Source: Bacillota bacterium (GTDB lineage: Bacteria; Bacillota; Clostridia; Peptostreptococcales; Anaerovoracaceae). Taken from it: DNA of 64,000 nt. Positions 42,448 through 50,655 of the stretch are shown here, one piece after another (position 1 is the first letter of the stretch; each line of letters starts with the position of its first letter). The stretch covers positions 1-64,000 of the forward strand of contig JAEZLP010000010.1 in assembly GCA_023415235.1 (NCBI GenBank), in the 5' to 3' direction. The notes below the pieces were generated by a model. That model had not been told where the DNA came from, ran no database searches, and was given only the letters and a program-made list of their open reading frames with translations. The position numbers and the translations under genes were made by a program.

Positions 42448-43505
42448 GACGATACCCTCCTCAATATTTGGGAAAGAGCATGAATCAATGCATCATTCTC
42501 CTTCCTTGTCCCCGCTGTAATTCTCAAATAATTGCCCAGTCTGCGAACGATGATGGAACGCTTTTTCAGTTCTTCAAAAATGGATTCTGCATCTTCGCAT
42601 TCCATTAGGACAAAATTTGTATCCGGCTTTATGACCCTGATGACCTCCTTGGTTTCTTCCAGTTCCGCCAGGCCTTGATATAGATAATCCCTGGACTTTT
42701 TTATTTCCTCCACCGCTTTTTTGATGTAATCGTGATTGGAAAGAATCACACAACCCGCTGCCTGGGTCAGGGAGTCCACATTATAGGGAGACCTGACACT
42801 GTGAAGCGCCCGGATGATCTTTGGGGGGGAAACGGCGAACCCCAAGCGGATCGCTGCCATGCCCCATGCCTTGGAACATGTTTTCAATACAATCAGATTA
42901 TCATATTTTCCCGCCACTTTCAGTATGGATTGATCGGAAAAATCCATATATGCCTCATCGATGATAACAAGTGCATCGGTGCTTTCAATGATGTGCAGCA
43001 CGTCCTCCCTGCTCATGACCAGGGATGTGGGACTGCATGGGTTGGAAATGACAATTGCTTCCGGGTGGCACTCATTGACTGCATCCAGAACATCCCCTGC
43101 CGTAAGTATCAAATCCTCCTTCTTCCTGACGATGATGTTTTCCTTGTCATAAATTTCTCCATACAGCTGATACATGGAAAACTCCGGAGAAAAGGTAAGC
43201 ACTTTGTCGCCGGGCCTCAGGAATGCGCCCATGATCACGGCGATCAGCTCGTCGGAACCGTTGCCCGCAACAACACAGGCGGGATCGATACCATAATATC
43301 CCGCAAAACATCGGCACAACTCTGCGGCCTTGGGATCTGGATACCTGTTGAACTGCACCTTGGAAAATGCCGCCAGAAACTGCTCCCCGAAGCTTTCCCC
43401 AGGATTAATAAAGCTTTCATTGGCATCCAGCCTGATTTTGTAATCTCCGGCTACCGCGTCGTAGGGAACCAGATTTCTCAATTTCTCATTCAATTCGTAC
43501 TTCAT
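42444..43505 (-). CDS. hisC: Histidinol-phosphate aminotransferase
   Basis: PLP aminotransferase for step 7. 353 residues: RLDANES near 24, GNGSDELI near 80, the PLP Asp/Tyr in VIIDEAYMDF, and the PLP Lys in LKTCSKAWGMA near 215, and a C-terminal Arg (YLRITAG). I start at 43505 (GAGG, 8 nt); the frame extends to 43628 without support and would overlap hisD. Confidence 0.95.
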   Translation of the reverse strand: MKYELNEKLRNLVPYDAVAGDYKIRLDANESFINPGESFGEQFLAAFSKVQFNRYPDPKAAELCRCFAGYYGIDPACVVAGNGSDELIAVIMGAFLRPGDKVLTFSPEFSMYQLYGEIYDKENIIVRKKEDLILTAGDVLDAVNECHPEAIVISNPCSPTSLVMSREDVLHIIESTDALVIIDEAYMDFSDQSILKVAGKYDNLIVLKTCSKAWGMAAIRLGFAVSPPKIIRALHSVRSPYNVDSLTQAAGCVILSNHDYIKKAVEEIKKSRDYLYQGLAELEETKEVIRVIKPDTNFVLMECEDAESIFEELKKRSIIVRRLGNYLRITAGTRKENDALIHALSQILRRVSS

Positions 43506-43569
43506 CAGCATAACCTCACAATATTCCGATCCAATCCGTGAAAAATATCCGGTCTGGGGCTGTTCTTTC

Positions 43570-44877
43570 CTATTCAAACCGAACCCGGATGGAATTGGCA
43601 TGGGCTCCGAGCCCTTCCTTTTCCGCAATCGCTATGACATCATCCCTGTCTTCCGCCAAGGCTTCTTTCGTATAGAAGGTATAACTGGTCTTCTTGAGGA
43701 AGCTGTCAACCCCCAGAGGAGAGGAGAACCTTGCGGTACCTGATGTGGGAAGCACATGGTTGGTTCCCGACAGATAATCGCCCAAAGGTTCGGGGGCAAA
43801 GGCTCCGCAAAAGATCGAGCCGGCGTTTTTTATGCGGGGAAGCTGCTCCATGGGATTTTTCATCATCAGCTCCAAGTGCTCCGGTGCGATAAAATTGGCC
43901 AGCTCAACCATTTCTTCCATGCTCCCGCAGATGATGGCGGAGCCATAGTCGGCAAGGGACTGTTCAATAATGGTCCGTCTTTCCATTCTTTCCTTCTGCA
44001 GCTCCAGTTCCCTGATGGTTTCCCGCGCGATTGCTTCGCTGGTGGTGAGCAGCACAGCGGAAGCCATGGGATCGTGCTCTGCCTGGCTCATAAGGTCGGC
44101 TGCAATATATCCCGGATTCGCGTCCTCGTCTGCTATGATGAGGATCTCGCTGGGGCCGGCGATCATATCGATGTCCACCTGTCCGTAGAGCAGCTTCTTT
44201 GCTGCAGCAACATAGATATTGCCGGGGCCGACGATTTTGTCCACCGCCGGGAAGCTCTCCGTGCCGTAGGCAAGCGCTGCCACCGCCTGCGCGCCGCCTG
44301 CCAGGAAGACCCGGTCCACTCCTGCCAGCCATGCAGCGGCCAGAATATCTGGATTTGCCCTGCAGACTGGCTCCGAACCTTCCTTTTTCTCAACCACCGG
44401 AGGAGTTACCATGATGATTTCCTCCACTCCTGCCAACCTGGCCGGGATGGCGTTCATCAGTACGGTGGAAGGATAAGCCGCGGTTCCCCCCGGGACATAA
44501 ATCCCCACACGGGTCAATCCCCGGACAAGCTGTCCCAGAATGATCCCTTTTTCTTTTTTGATTTCATATCCCTGCCGGATTTGCTTTTCATGGTACGCTG
44601 CGATATTGTCCTTTGCATGCTGAAGAGCCTTTTTCAAAGCGGGATCAGCCCGGTCATAGGCCTCCTTGATTTCCTGCGCCGACACCTCAAAGCTCCGGGG
44701 GCAGGCGCCGTCAAATTTCATTCCCATGCTCCGGATTGCCTGGTCACCCCTTGTCCTGACTTCATTGATGATGTCCAGAACCTTTGCGTTGGTCGCAATC
44801 CCTGTCTCTCCGGCTCTTTTTTTCAATCTATCAATAAATCGGTATTCCGCTTCCTTATTGGCATATATTATTTCCAT
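43570..44877 (-). CDS. hisD: Histidinol dehydrogenase
   Basis: Zinc, NAD-dependent four-electron oxidation of histidinol to histidine. 435 residues, full length: GVYVPGGTAAYPSTVLMNAIPA near 126, AGPSEILIIAD near 236, the zinc/catalytic region QAEHDP near 265 and APEHLEL near 335, and a C-terminal Ser-Gly-NHVLPT segment. GAGGCGATAGC precedes the ATG. The gene begins one base behind the hisZG stop, so coupling is likely. Confidence 0.96.
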   Translation of the reverse strand: MEIIYANKEAEYRFIDRLKKRAGETGIATNAKVLDIINEVRTRGDQAIRSMGMKFDGACPRSFEVSAQEIKEAYDRADPALKKALQHAKDNIAAYHEKQIRQGYEIKKEKGIILGQLVRGLTRVGIYVPGGTAAYPSTVLMNAIPARLAGVEEIIMVTPPVVEKKEGSEPVCRANPDILAAAWLAGVDRVFLAGGAQAVAALAYGTESFPAVDKIVGPGNIYVAAAKKLLYGQVDIDMIAGPSEILIIADEDANPGYIAADLMSQAEHDPMASAVLLTTSEAIARETIRELELQKERMERRTIIEQSLADYGSAIICGSMEEMVELANFIAPEHLELMMKNPMEQLPRIKNAGSIFCGAFAPEPLGDYLSGTNHVLPTSGTARFSSPLGVDSFLKKTSYTFYTKEALAEDRDDVIAIAEKEGLGAHANSIRVRFE

Positions 44878-44878
44878 G

Positions 44879-46534
44879 CTATCGCCTCACCTTCTCTTGA
44901 ATGTCTGAAATCAGTTCTTCGATCTCCCTCTTTTTTAGCTTCATGCTCGCTACGTTCACGATGAGCCGGGCTGAAACATTCCGGATTTCCTCGATGATCT
45001 CCAGACCGTTTTCACGGAGAGTCGTTCCCGTTTCGACGATATCCACAATCCCGTCCGCCAGGGACAAAAGCGGCGCCAACTCTACCGAGCCTTCGATCTT
45101 TATGACTTCCACATCCATTCCCTTGGATTCAAAATAGGCGCTGGCTACCTTGGGATATTTGGTTGCGATCCGCTTTGTACGGTAGCCCTTGTAAAAATCC
45201 GAGCCTTTTGGAACAGCCAATGCAAACTTGCATTTCCCGATGCCAAGGTCCATTACCTCATAGAAGGTCCCTCCGCTTTCCACAATGGTGTCCTTTCCCA
45301 CAACGCCCACGTCGCAGACACCGTGCTCCACATAGGTGATCACGTCGGCTGCTTTGGCAAGAACCACATCCATGTTTTTATTAGGAACGGTCAGCAGCAG
45401 CTTTCTGCCCTTATCCTTCAGATGGTACGTGTCATATCCCATCTCGTCGAAAAGATCGATGATGCACTGTTCCAGTCTTCCCTTGGTCAGCGCAATCCGG
45501 ATGTTTCTCCGGCCCGTTCCGTCGATGGCGACTTCCTCTGTTTCCGGGTCCGCCTCCCTGAGCAGACGGGAAGCCAGCTGGTCTACATTGATTCCAAAGC
45601 CTGTGGCCGGAAGGCTTTCTCCGAAGTCCTTGAACAGCTCATCATATCTTCCACCAGACAGAACCGGCTCTCCAGCGGAAGAGATATATCCACGAAATAT
45701 CAGTGAGCTGTAATATTCAGCCTGATGAACCAGTCCGAAATCGATCATTACCTTATCCATGTTGAGATCCATAAGCCCCTGGAAAATCCGTTCCAGATAG
45801 GAGAGCATCTCCTGCAGCTTATCATCATAGCCGTCAAACAATTCTGCCGCCTTGTCCAGCGCTTCCCTTCCTCCGAACAGCTTCGGAAGCTCCCTGAGAA
45901 TTTCCGTCGTCCTGCTCTCCGGAAACAGTTCAAGAATATCGGACAACCCGGCATAGTTTTTCGATGCAATGAGAGAATGGATGGTCTCCTTCTGTGTCAT
46001 GGTGCACTTCAGATTATCCATCAGCAGCTTGTATATCCCGATGTGTCCCAGTTCAATCCGGAAATCGTCCGCGCAACAGGATGCCATGGCCTCCATTCCC
46101 GTGGTCAGGATTTCGATATCCGATTCAAAGGAGCTGAGTCCCACAAGCTCGATTCCCATCTGCATGGTCTCGCTGCTTCTGCCCCGAAGCTCAGGCTGCT
46201 GCCGATAGATACGCTGGGCGTAATACAACCGGATGGGCAGAGAATGGCCTTTCAGCTTGGTAGCCGTGAGCCGGGCAATGGGAATGGTGGAATCGGGCCT
46301 CATGGCAAGCAGTCTCCCCTTTTGGTCGATGAGCTTGTACATGCTCTCCTGGGGAAAGTACATGGAATTGGAGGAAAAGACATCATAAAATTCAAAGCCC
46401 GGGGTGACAACCTCGTGATATCCTCTGCGTTCAAAGGTTTCCCTCAGGGTTTCCATGATGCTCCTCTGCGCAGCGCATTCCTGAAACAACAAATCTCTTG
46501 TTCCTTCCGGCGTAATCCGGTCATATTTCTTCAT
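44879..46534 (-). CDS. hisG: HisZ-HisG fusion: ATP phosphoribosyltransferase regulatory and catalytic units
   Basis: First and feedback-controlled step of histidine synthesis. 551 residues in one frame. Residues 1-325 are a HisZ domain, a histidyl-tRNA synthetase-like fold (TPEGTRDLL at 9-17, RPDSTIPIARLTA near 79, SGGRYDEL near 300). After a linker rich in acidic residues, HisG starts near 342 with NIRIALTKGRL and continues with the short-form catalytic domain (CDVGVVGKD near 415, DIVETGTTLRENGL near 505). Normally these are separate genes, hisZ and hisG, in organisms with the short HisG. No frameshift is needed. First gene of the operon, GAGGAAATG before the ATG. Confidence 0.93.
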   Translation of the reverse strand: MKKYDRITPEGTRDLLFQECAAQRSIMETLRETFERRGYHEVVTPGFEFYDVFSSNSMYFPQESMYKLIDQKGRLLAMRPDSTIPIARLTATKLKGHSLPIRLYYAQRIYRQQPELRGRSSETMQMGIELVGLSSFESDIEILTTGMEAMASCCADDFRIELGHIGIYKLLMDNLKCTMTQKETIHSLIASKNYAGLSDILELFPESRTTEILRELPKLFGGREALDKAAELFDGYDDKLQEMLSYLERIFQGLMDLNMDKVMIDFGLVHQAEYYSSLIFRGYISSAGEPVLSGGRYDELFKDFGESLPATGFGINVDQLASRLLREADPETEEVAIDGTGRRNIRIALTKGRLEQCIIDLFDEMGYDTYHLKDKGRKLLLTVPNKNMDVVLAKAADVITYVEHGVCDVGVVGKDTIVESGGTFYEVMDLGIGKCKFALAVPKGSDFYKGYRTKRIATKYPKVASAYFESKGMDVEVIKIEGSVELAPLLSLADGIVDIVETGTTLRENGLEIIEEIRNVSARLIVNVASMKLKKREIEELISDIQEKVRR

Positions 46535-46748
46535 TCCATTTCCTCTTTCTGCCGATCTGTTCCAGACCGTTCATAATTTATCACGTTATTATGCTATCAC
46601 TTTAAAGCAATAAAGTCAATGGGTTTTCCATTCATTTGATAATTTTAGCAAATAAGGAATCTGACGCTGTCGAAGGTGGCTCTGGCTTCCGGTTTGCGGT
46701 ATTGCCGGCTGCAGATCTCCTATCTCTTCGGCTGCTGTTTTGCGGCTT

Positions 46749-46803
46749 ATTGTAAACTCATGACCGCTTTTAGGTTGACAATAAGCTCAACTATTTGTAT
46801 AAT
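46749..46803 (+). promoter_or_regulatory. BirA operator overlapping the bioY promoter
   Basis: Inverted repeat ATTGTAAAC (46749-46757) and GTTGACAAT (46774-46782), with a 16-bp spacer, matches the Firmicutes BirA box. Its right arm contains the -35 TTGACA (46775-46780), followed by 17 bp and TATAAT (46798-46803). Repressor binding would block RNA polymerase. The bioY ATG is about 30 nt downstream. Confidence 0.88.
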
Positions 46804-46835
46804 TACCTCAAATCACGAAATTAAAGGGGTATTGC

Positions 46836-47354
46836 ATGAAAACGAAAAAACTGATACTTTATGCTTTCTTTGCCGCATTGACCGCGGTCTGTTCCATGAT
46901 TACGATTCCTCTGCCCTTTACTCCCGTACCGGTGAACCTTGCCACCTTATCCGTATTTCTCGCGGGCGGACTTCTTGGCGCCAGAGGCGGAGCGGCCAGC
47001 CTGAGTGTATACGTCTTCCTGGGCGCAATCGGCCTGCCTGTTTTCAATGGCTTTACCGGAGGCTTCGGCGTTCTGGCAGGACCTACAGGCGGATATCTCC
47101 TCGGCTATATCGCCGCCGCTTGGGTGACCGGACTAGTTACCGCCAGGCTGGGCCATGGCTTTTACAGAAATATTGCAGCCATGGTGGCCGGGCTTGCCGT
47201 CTGCTATACATTGGGAACGCTTTGGTTTATGCATATCACCGCAATCGGGCTTCAAGCTGCACTGATGATGTGCGTCGTACCGTTTCTCATCGGCGATGCT
47301 GTTAAAATTCTGGCGGCTGCCATATTAACCGGAAGGCTGTATAAGCTGGTATAA
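46836..47354 (+). CDS. bioY: Biotin transporter BioY (S component)
   Basis: Membrane substrate-binding component of an ECF-type biotin transporter. 172 residues, six hydrophobic segments, with the family features TIPLPFTPVPVNLATLSVFL near 23-42 and GPTGGYLLGY near 87. No energy-coupling genes lie nearby; a shared ECF module elsewhere is likely. The ATG is behind AAAGGGG. It has its own BirA-controlled promoter and a terminator at once behind the stop. It is divergent from the his operon. Confidence 0.95.
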   Translation: MKTKKLILYAFFAALTAVCSMITIPLPFTPVPVNLATLSVFLAGGLLGARGGAASLSVYVFLGAIGLPVFNGFTGGFGVLAGPTGGYLLGYIAAAWVTGLVTARLGHGFYRNIAAMVAGLAVCYTLGTLWFMHITAIGLQAALMMCVVPFLIGDAVKILAAAILTGRLYKLV

Positions 47355-47355
47355 T

Positions 47356-47394
47356 AAAAAAATCATGCCTCGACCTGCGCGGCATGATTTTTTT
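47356..47394. terminator. Bidirectional terminator between bioY and the cobalamin genes
   Basis: Perfect 14-bp stem AAAAAAATCATGCC / GGCATGATTTTTTT with an 11-nt loop. A- and T-rich arms serve both bioY (plus) and the convergent histidine phosphatase gene (minus). Confidence 0.9.
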
Positions 47395-47443
47395 CATGTT
47401 TTCTATTCCGGCTCCCCGATCGCTTGTCTCGGAATGCCTCTTG

Positions 47444-48043
47444 TCAGATTTCCTCGTACGAGACGGGCTGGCCTTCGTCGATGTGAATGGAATACCCCCT
47501 GCCCGGCTCCGGTTGCCACTGGAAGATGTTCTTCGCAGAATGGGGAAAGCAGATGCCCATGATCAGTGAAATGACGCCGCCGTGGCAGATCAGGATGCTG
47601 TTTTTGTCCCGGTCCTCCTCCCGCTTATGCCTTTCCAGTATTTTGGAAAATCCCGCTGCAATTCTGGAACGGAAATCATTGGGGCTTTCTCCGTTGGGGC
47701 AGGAGGTCTGTCCTTCCTTGTCACCAATCCATTTCTGATAAGCTTCGTTTTCTGAAAGCTGATCATGAGTTTTCATTTCAAATTCGCCAAAATGGTATTC
47801 TCTCAACTCAGGCAGCACCTGATGTTCTTTACAGCCATAGATTAGAAAAAAGGTCTGCTCCGTCCGCAGCATGCCTGTGGTATAAAGGTCGGCTCCGTCG
47901 GCTTTCGGATATTTTCCTGCAGCGGCAAGGTCCGCTACGATGTCGACGCCCTCGTTGCTCAGAGGCAGATCCGTACTTCCGTAGTACATTTGCGCTTTAT
48001 TCGCTTCCGTTGTTCCGTGTCTGATTAAATGAATCTTTCCCAT
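47444..48043 (-). CDS. cobC: Histidine phosphatase family protein, probable alpha-ribazole phosphatase
   Basis: A 199-residue phosphoglycerate-mutase-like enzyme with the catalytic LIRHGTTEAN at residues 5-14, the second His region (ICHGGVISLI near 165) and ELREYHFGEFE near 80. Its place at the end of cobU-cobS suggests CobC, which dephosphorylates alpha-ribazole phosphate or adenosylcobalamin 5'-phosphate. Another phosphatase role cannot be excluded. The ATG overlaps the upstream stop (TAATG), so the longer frame to 48211 is not used. Confidence 0.85.
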   Translation of the reverse strand: MGKIHLIRHGTTEANKAQMYYGSTDLPLSNEGVDIVADLAAAGKYPKADGADLYTTGMLRTEQTFFLIYGCKEHQVLPELREYHFGEFEMKTHDQLSENEAYQKWIGDKEGQTSCPNGESPNDFRSRIAAGFSKILERHKREEDRDKNSILICHGGVISLIMGICFPHSAKNIFQWQPEPGRGYSIHIDEGQPVSYEEI

Positions 48044-48438
48044 TACTTTATTTTCTGAGGAAGACCGCAGAATATTCTGGTGACCTCCTCCGCTTCCTTT
48101 CCCAAATAAATCAGCGTTCTTCCGACCATTTCCCTCCAGGCCCTGAGTTCCGCGTCCATGGGAACCACGCCGGACGAGATGTCGGTACAGAGAAAAATCT
48201 TGTCCTCCCATTTGTCGCGGTTAGCGATCAGATAGTCTTTTGCCTCTATCCCGCTGCGCATGCAGCAGAAGATAAAATCTTCCAGTCCGTAGATCGCCTT
48301 TTTTGTAAAATCAATGGCGGGTTCGGCAGAATCGTTCTCTCCGTTGGGACAAAAGAAAATGTCCTCATTACCGATTTGGTATCGTTCCTTTGCATAATTC
48401 AGCTTCCCCTGATAGGCACCGCCAAAAATCAAGTGCAT
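48043..48438 (-). CDS. Half-length CobU-like protein with altered P-loop
   Basis: A 131-residue relative of CobU. The start MHLIFGGAYQGKLNYAKERY resembles the CobU P-loop (GGARSGKS type) but reads GGAYQGKL, without the Ser/Thr after Lys. The C-terminal half has SSGVVPMDAELRAWREMVGR and EEVTRIFCGLPQKIK, which match the end of CobU. Most of the middle of CobU is missing. It may be a regulatory or accessory paralogue or an NTPase with a different substrate. A full CobU is encoded at 49401. It overlaps the downstream phosphatase by 1 nt. Confidence 0.75.
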   Translation of the reverse strand: MHLIFGGAYQGKLNYAKERYQIGNEDIFFCPNGENDSAEPAIDFTKKAIYGLEDFIFCCMRSGIEAKDYLIANRDKWEDKIFLCTDISSGVVPMDAELRAWREMVGRTLIYLGKEAEEVTRIFCGLPQKIK

Positions 48439-48555
48439 CTTTTACTCCTTTTCTTTCAGTGTATTCCTATTCTTGCATATCGTTCAAGATTGTATATTAC
48501 CTTCCAACCTGCATGTAATCTTCAAATGTTGCAGTCAAATATCGCATGCTGCCGT

Positions 48556-49395
48556 CTAAGCTGTCAATGCCAGCACTATAAGGGCGCATCCTTCTCCGAT
48601 GGTAAGGGCGTAGCCTGCCAGATCTCCCGATACTCCTTTCAGGTGACGAACGGCGCCCAGAATCGCGATAAGATACCCGGCGGCAGCACCTGCCAGCACA
48701 ATTGCTGTGGCGGGAGTTCTAGCGAATCCAAATATTCCCGTTCCGATTGCCAGAGACAAAAGGATAGCGGCCAATCCCATCAGACTCACTGCCGTTACCG
48801 CGGCCACAGGCTTTTTCGTACCGGGCTCCTCCCGGTACTGGCTGTGGGCAAGGGGTTTTCCCGCAAGCACCGCGATAGCCGAACAGCACCGTGTGATCAC
48901 CGGGATCAAAATCAGCGCCAGCATGGGGTCCCCCTCCGCTATCCCAAGAGCCTGTTTCAGGTTGACCTGTTCCATCACCGAAAGCATGGATGCAAAACAG
49001 ACGATAAACAGAACGGCTGCGGAAATAACCGCAAAGGCTCCAGTGTGCGGGTCCTTCAGTATCCGAAGCTTTTCCTCAAGGGAGCTCCGGGAAAGAATGG
49101 CGTCAGACGTATCCAGAAAACCGTCCAGGTGGATAAAGCCTGTAATAAGATAAGGAAATAGCATCAGTACAGCTGTGCCCAGCGGCAGAGGAATATCGAT
49201 CCACTCCGCAAGCAGGTAAATCCCATACCAGATCAAGCCCACAATGAGGCCGACCAAGGGAAGAAAGACCAGCATCAGCTGCCGCGCCTTTTCATTCCAT
49301 GGACGGTAGGGACATGGTATGGTTGTGAACATGCCTAACGACATGAAAAAAGCTTGAATATACTTCAAGGCGTCATTCTTCCTTTCCATTTTCAT
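48556..49395 (-). CDS. cobS: Adenosylcobinamide-GDP ribazoletransferase (cobalamin synthase)
   Basis: Integral membrane enzyme that joins adenosylcobinamide-GDP and alpha-ribazole. 279 residues with about seven hydrophobic segments. The conserved cytosolic motif HLDGFLDTSDAILS lies near 92-105, followed by LKDPHTGAFAVISA near 118. It lies 5 nt behind cobU. No strong ribosome binding site is visible, so translation probably depends on coupling to cobU. Confidence 0.93.
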   Translation of the reverse strand: MKMERKNDALKYIQAFFMSLGMFTTIPCPYRPWNEKARQLMLVFLPLVGLIVGLIWYGIYLLAEWIDIPLPLGTAVLMLFPYLITGFIHLDGFLDTSDAILSRSSLEEKLRILKDPHTGAFAVISAAVLFIVCFASMLSVMEQVNLKQALGIAEGDPMLALILIPVITRCCSAIAVLAGKPLAHSQYREEPGTKKPVAAVTAVSLMGLAAILLSLAIGTGIFGFARTPATAIVLAGAAAGYLIAILGAVRHLKGVSGDLAGYALTIGEGCALIVLALTA

Positions 49396-49400
49396 TCATT

Positions 49401-49949
49401 CTATTCTTGATTTTCAATGGCAATATTGCCTTTCAGCCATTGAATATTTCCGTAGGATACGTCCACGACTGCATCGCATTTTTGAGCCAGCACCCGATCG
49501 ACCCAAGCGAGTCCCCTGCGGTACAGCTCGGTCAATTCATCGTATTTTATCGCGTCGGAAAAGATATAGTCGGATACGAATACAACACTGCCGCTCCGGT
49601 CTGCAAGGCGGGAAAGCTCCTCCGCAACCCGCAGATGAGCTTTGCGATCCACCGAACCGTCCCTCCGGAACATCTCGTTTGAAAGCAGCGCGGTGACGCT
49701 GTCCAGCAGAAAGCTGCCGGAAAAGTCCGCCATCAGCTCCCCGATTGCACGACTCTGTTCCAGGGTGGTAAAGCCCCAGCCTTCCCGCTCCTTCCGGTGT
49801 CGCAAAATCCGGTCCCGATCCTCTTCATCAGCCGGTTCCATCGTCGCAATATAATAAAGGGGTTTTCCTCCGTAAGCCTGCTGTTTTGCAAGCTGCTGCG
49901 CAAAAAAGGACTTTCCATTTTTGCAGCCGCCGCTGATCAAGATATTCAC
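49401..49949 (-). CDS. cobU: Adenosylcobinamide kinase / guanylyltransferase
   Basis: Makes adenosylcobinamide-GDP in the late cobalamin pathway. About 182 residues: P-loop SGGCKNGKSFFAQ at 6-18 in place of the usual GGARSGKS, a YIATMEP segment near 32, HRKEREGWG near 50 containing the guanylylated His region, and SDYIFSDAIKYDELT near 120. I use the GTG at 49949 because the P-loop then lies at the very start; an ATG at 49991 is open in the same frame. First gene of the cob run; I see no cobalamin riboswitch upstream. Confidence 0.9.
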   Translation of the reverse strand: MNILISGGCKNGKSFFAQQLAKQQAYGGKPLYYIATMEPADEEDRDRILRHRKEREGWGFTTLEQSRAIGELMADFSGSFLLDSVTALLSNEMFRRDGSVDRKAHLRVAEELSRLADRSGSVVFVSDYIFSDAIKYDELTELYRRGLAWVDRVLAQKCDAVVDVSYGNIQWLKGNIAIENQE

Positions 49950-50229
49950 CGTTCCACCTTCACACTCCTCAGAGTTATATGTTTCCCTCATTGTATCATT
50001 TCCGCTGGAGGAAAGGCAAGCTCTGTTCCATGAAGCGGTCCGTCATCGGTTTTCATTCAATCCGGCTGGAATCAATTTACGGAATAATTTATCCAACATT
50101 GCCATTACTCTATTCCTGATCAAGATATTTTTCCAGCTATAAACGAGAATGGATCACGAATAATAAAGAAAAAGAAAGTGACGAAAGAAGTGGATCCGAA
50201 ACTGAAACGCAATAAGAGAAGGAGATATC

Positions 50230-50652
50230 ATGGAGAGTTTCGCTTTATCAAAACAGTGGAAGAAATATTTTGCGATATTTTTCATCGGAGCCGTGGGATA
50301 CGGCCTTATGGAAACACTTTTCCGGGGCTACACCCACTGGACCATGCTTGTGACAGGAGGGGTTGTTTTTGTAATCCTGTATTATGTGAATTCAAGGAAT
50401 GAAAAAGCCCCGCTCTGGCAGAAAGCCTTGATCGGAGCTTTTATTATCACGGCGATCGAGCTCGTCGTCGGATGCATCGTAAATCTCTGGCTAGGCTGGA
50501 ATGTCTGGGATTATTCAAGCTATCAATATAACTTCCTGGGGCAGATCTGTCTTGGTTTTACCGCCTTATGGTTTTTCCTCTGCATCCCTCTGTCATACTT
50601 CACCAGATACCTACACATCCAAAGATTTCGGATTCATCAGAACAGAATATAA
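50230..50652 (+). CDS. Small putative ABC-transporter permease-type membrane protein (PF06541-like)
   Basis: A 140-residue membrane protein with four hydrophobic segments. VGYGLMETLFRGYTHWTML, LYYVNSRN, AIELVVGCIVN and NVWDYSSYQYNFLGQICLGF match the family called putative ABC-transporter type IV or CmpB. Its real role is unknown, and no ABC ATPase is adjacent. GAAGGAGATATC precedes the ATG. It is a lone plus-strand gene, tail to tail with gltA (3 nt apart). Confidence 0.8.
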   Translation: MESFALSKQWKKYFAIFFIGAVGYGLMETLFRGYTHWTMLVTGGVVFVILYYVNSRNEKAPLWQKALIGAFIITAIELVVGCIVNLWLGWNVWDYSSYQYNFLGQICLGFTALWFFLCIPLSYFTRYLHIQRFRIHQNRI

Positions 50653-50655
50653 CAA

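Noticed and set aside
43756..44964. Plus-strand frame of 402 codons
   Set aside because: Antisense to hisD; no independent support.
46535..46748. T-box or attenuator in front of the his operon
   Set aside because: No TGGNACCGCG-type sequence or leader peptide rich in His was found; only an AT-rich stretch is visible.
47444..48211. Longer start for the histidine phosphatase gene
   Set aside because: The extra 56 residues overlap the CobU-like gene and lack a binding site; the catalytic LIRHG motif sits right behind the ATG at 48043.
49950..50229. Cobalamin riboswitch before cobU
   Set aside because: I looked for the conserved B12-box core on both strands and did not find it in this 280-nt gap, which otherwise shows no clear structure.
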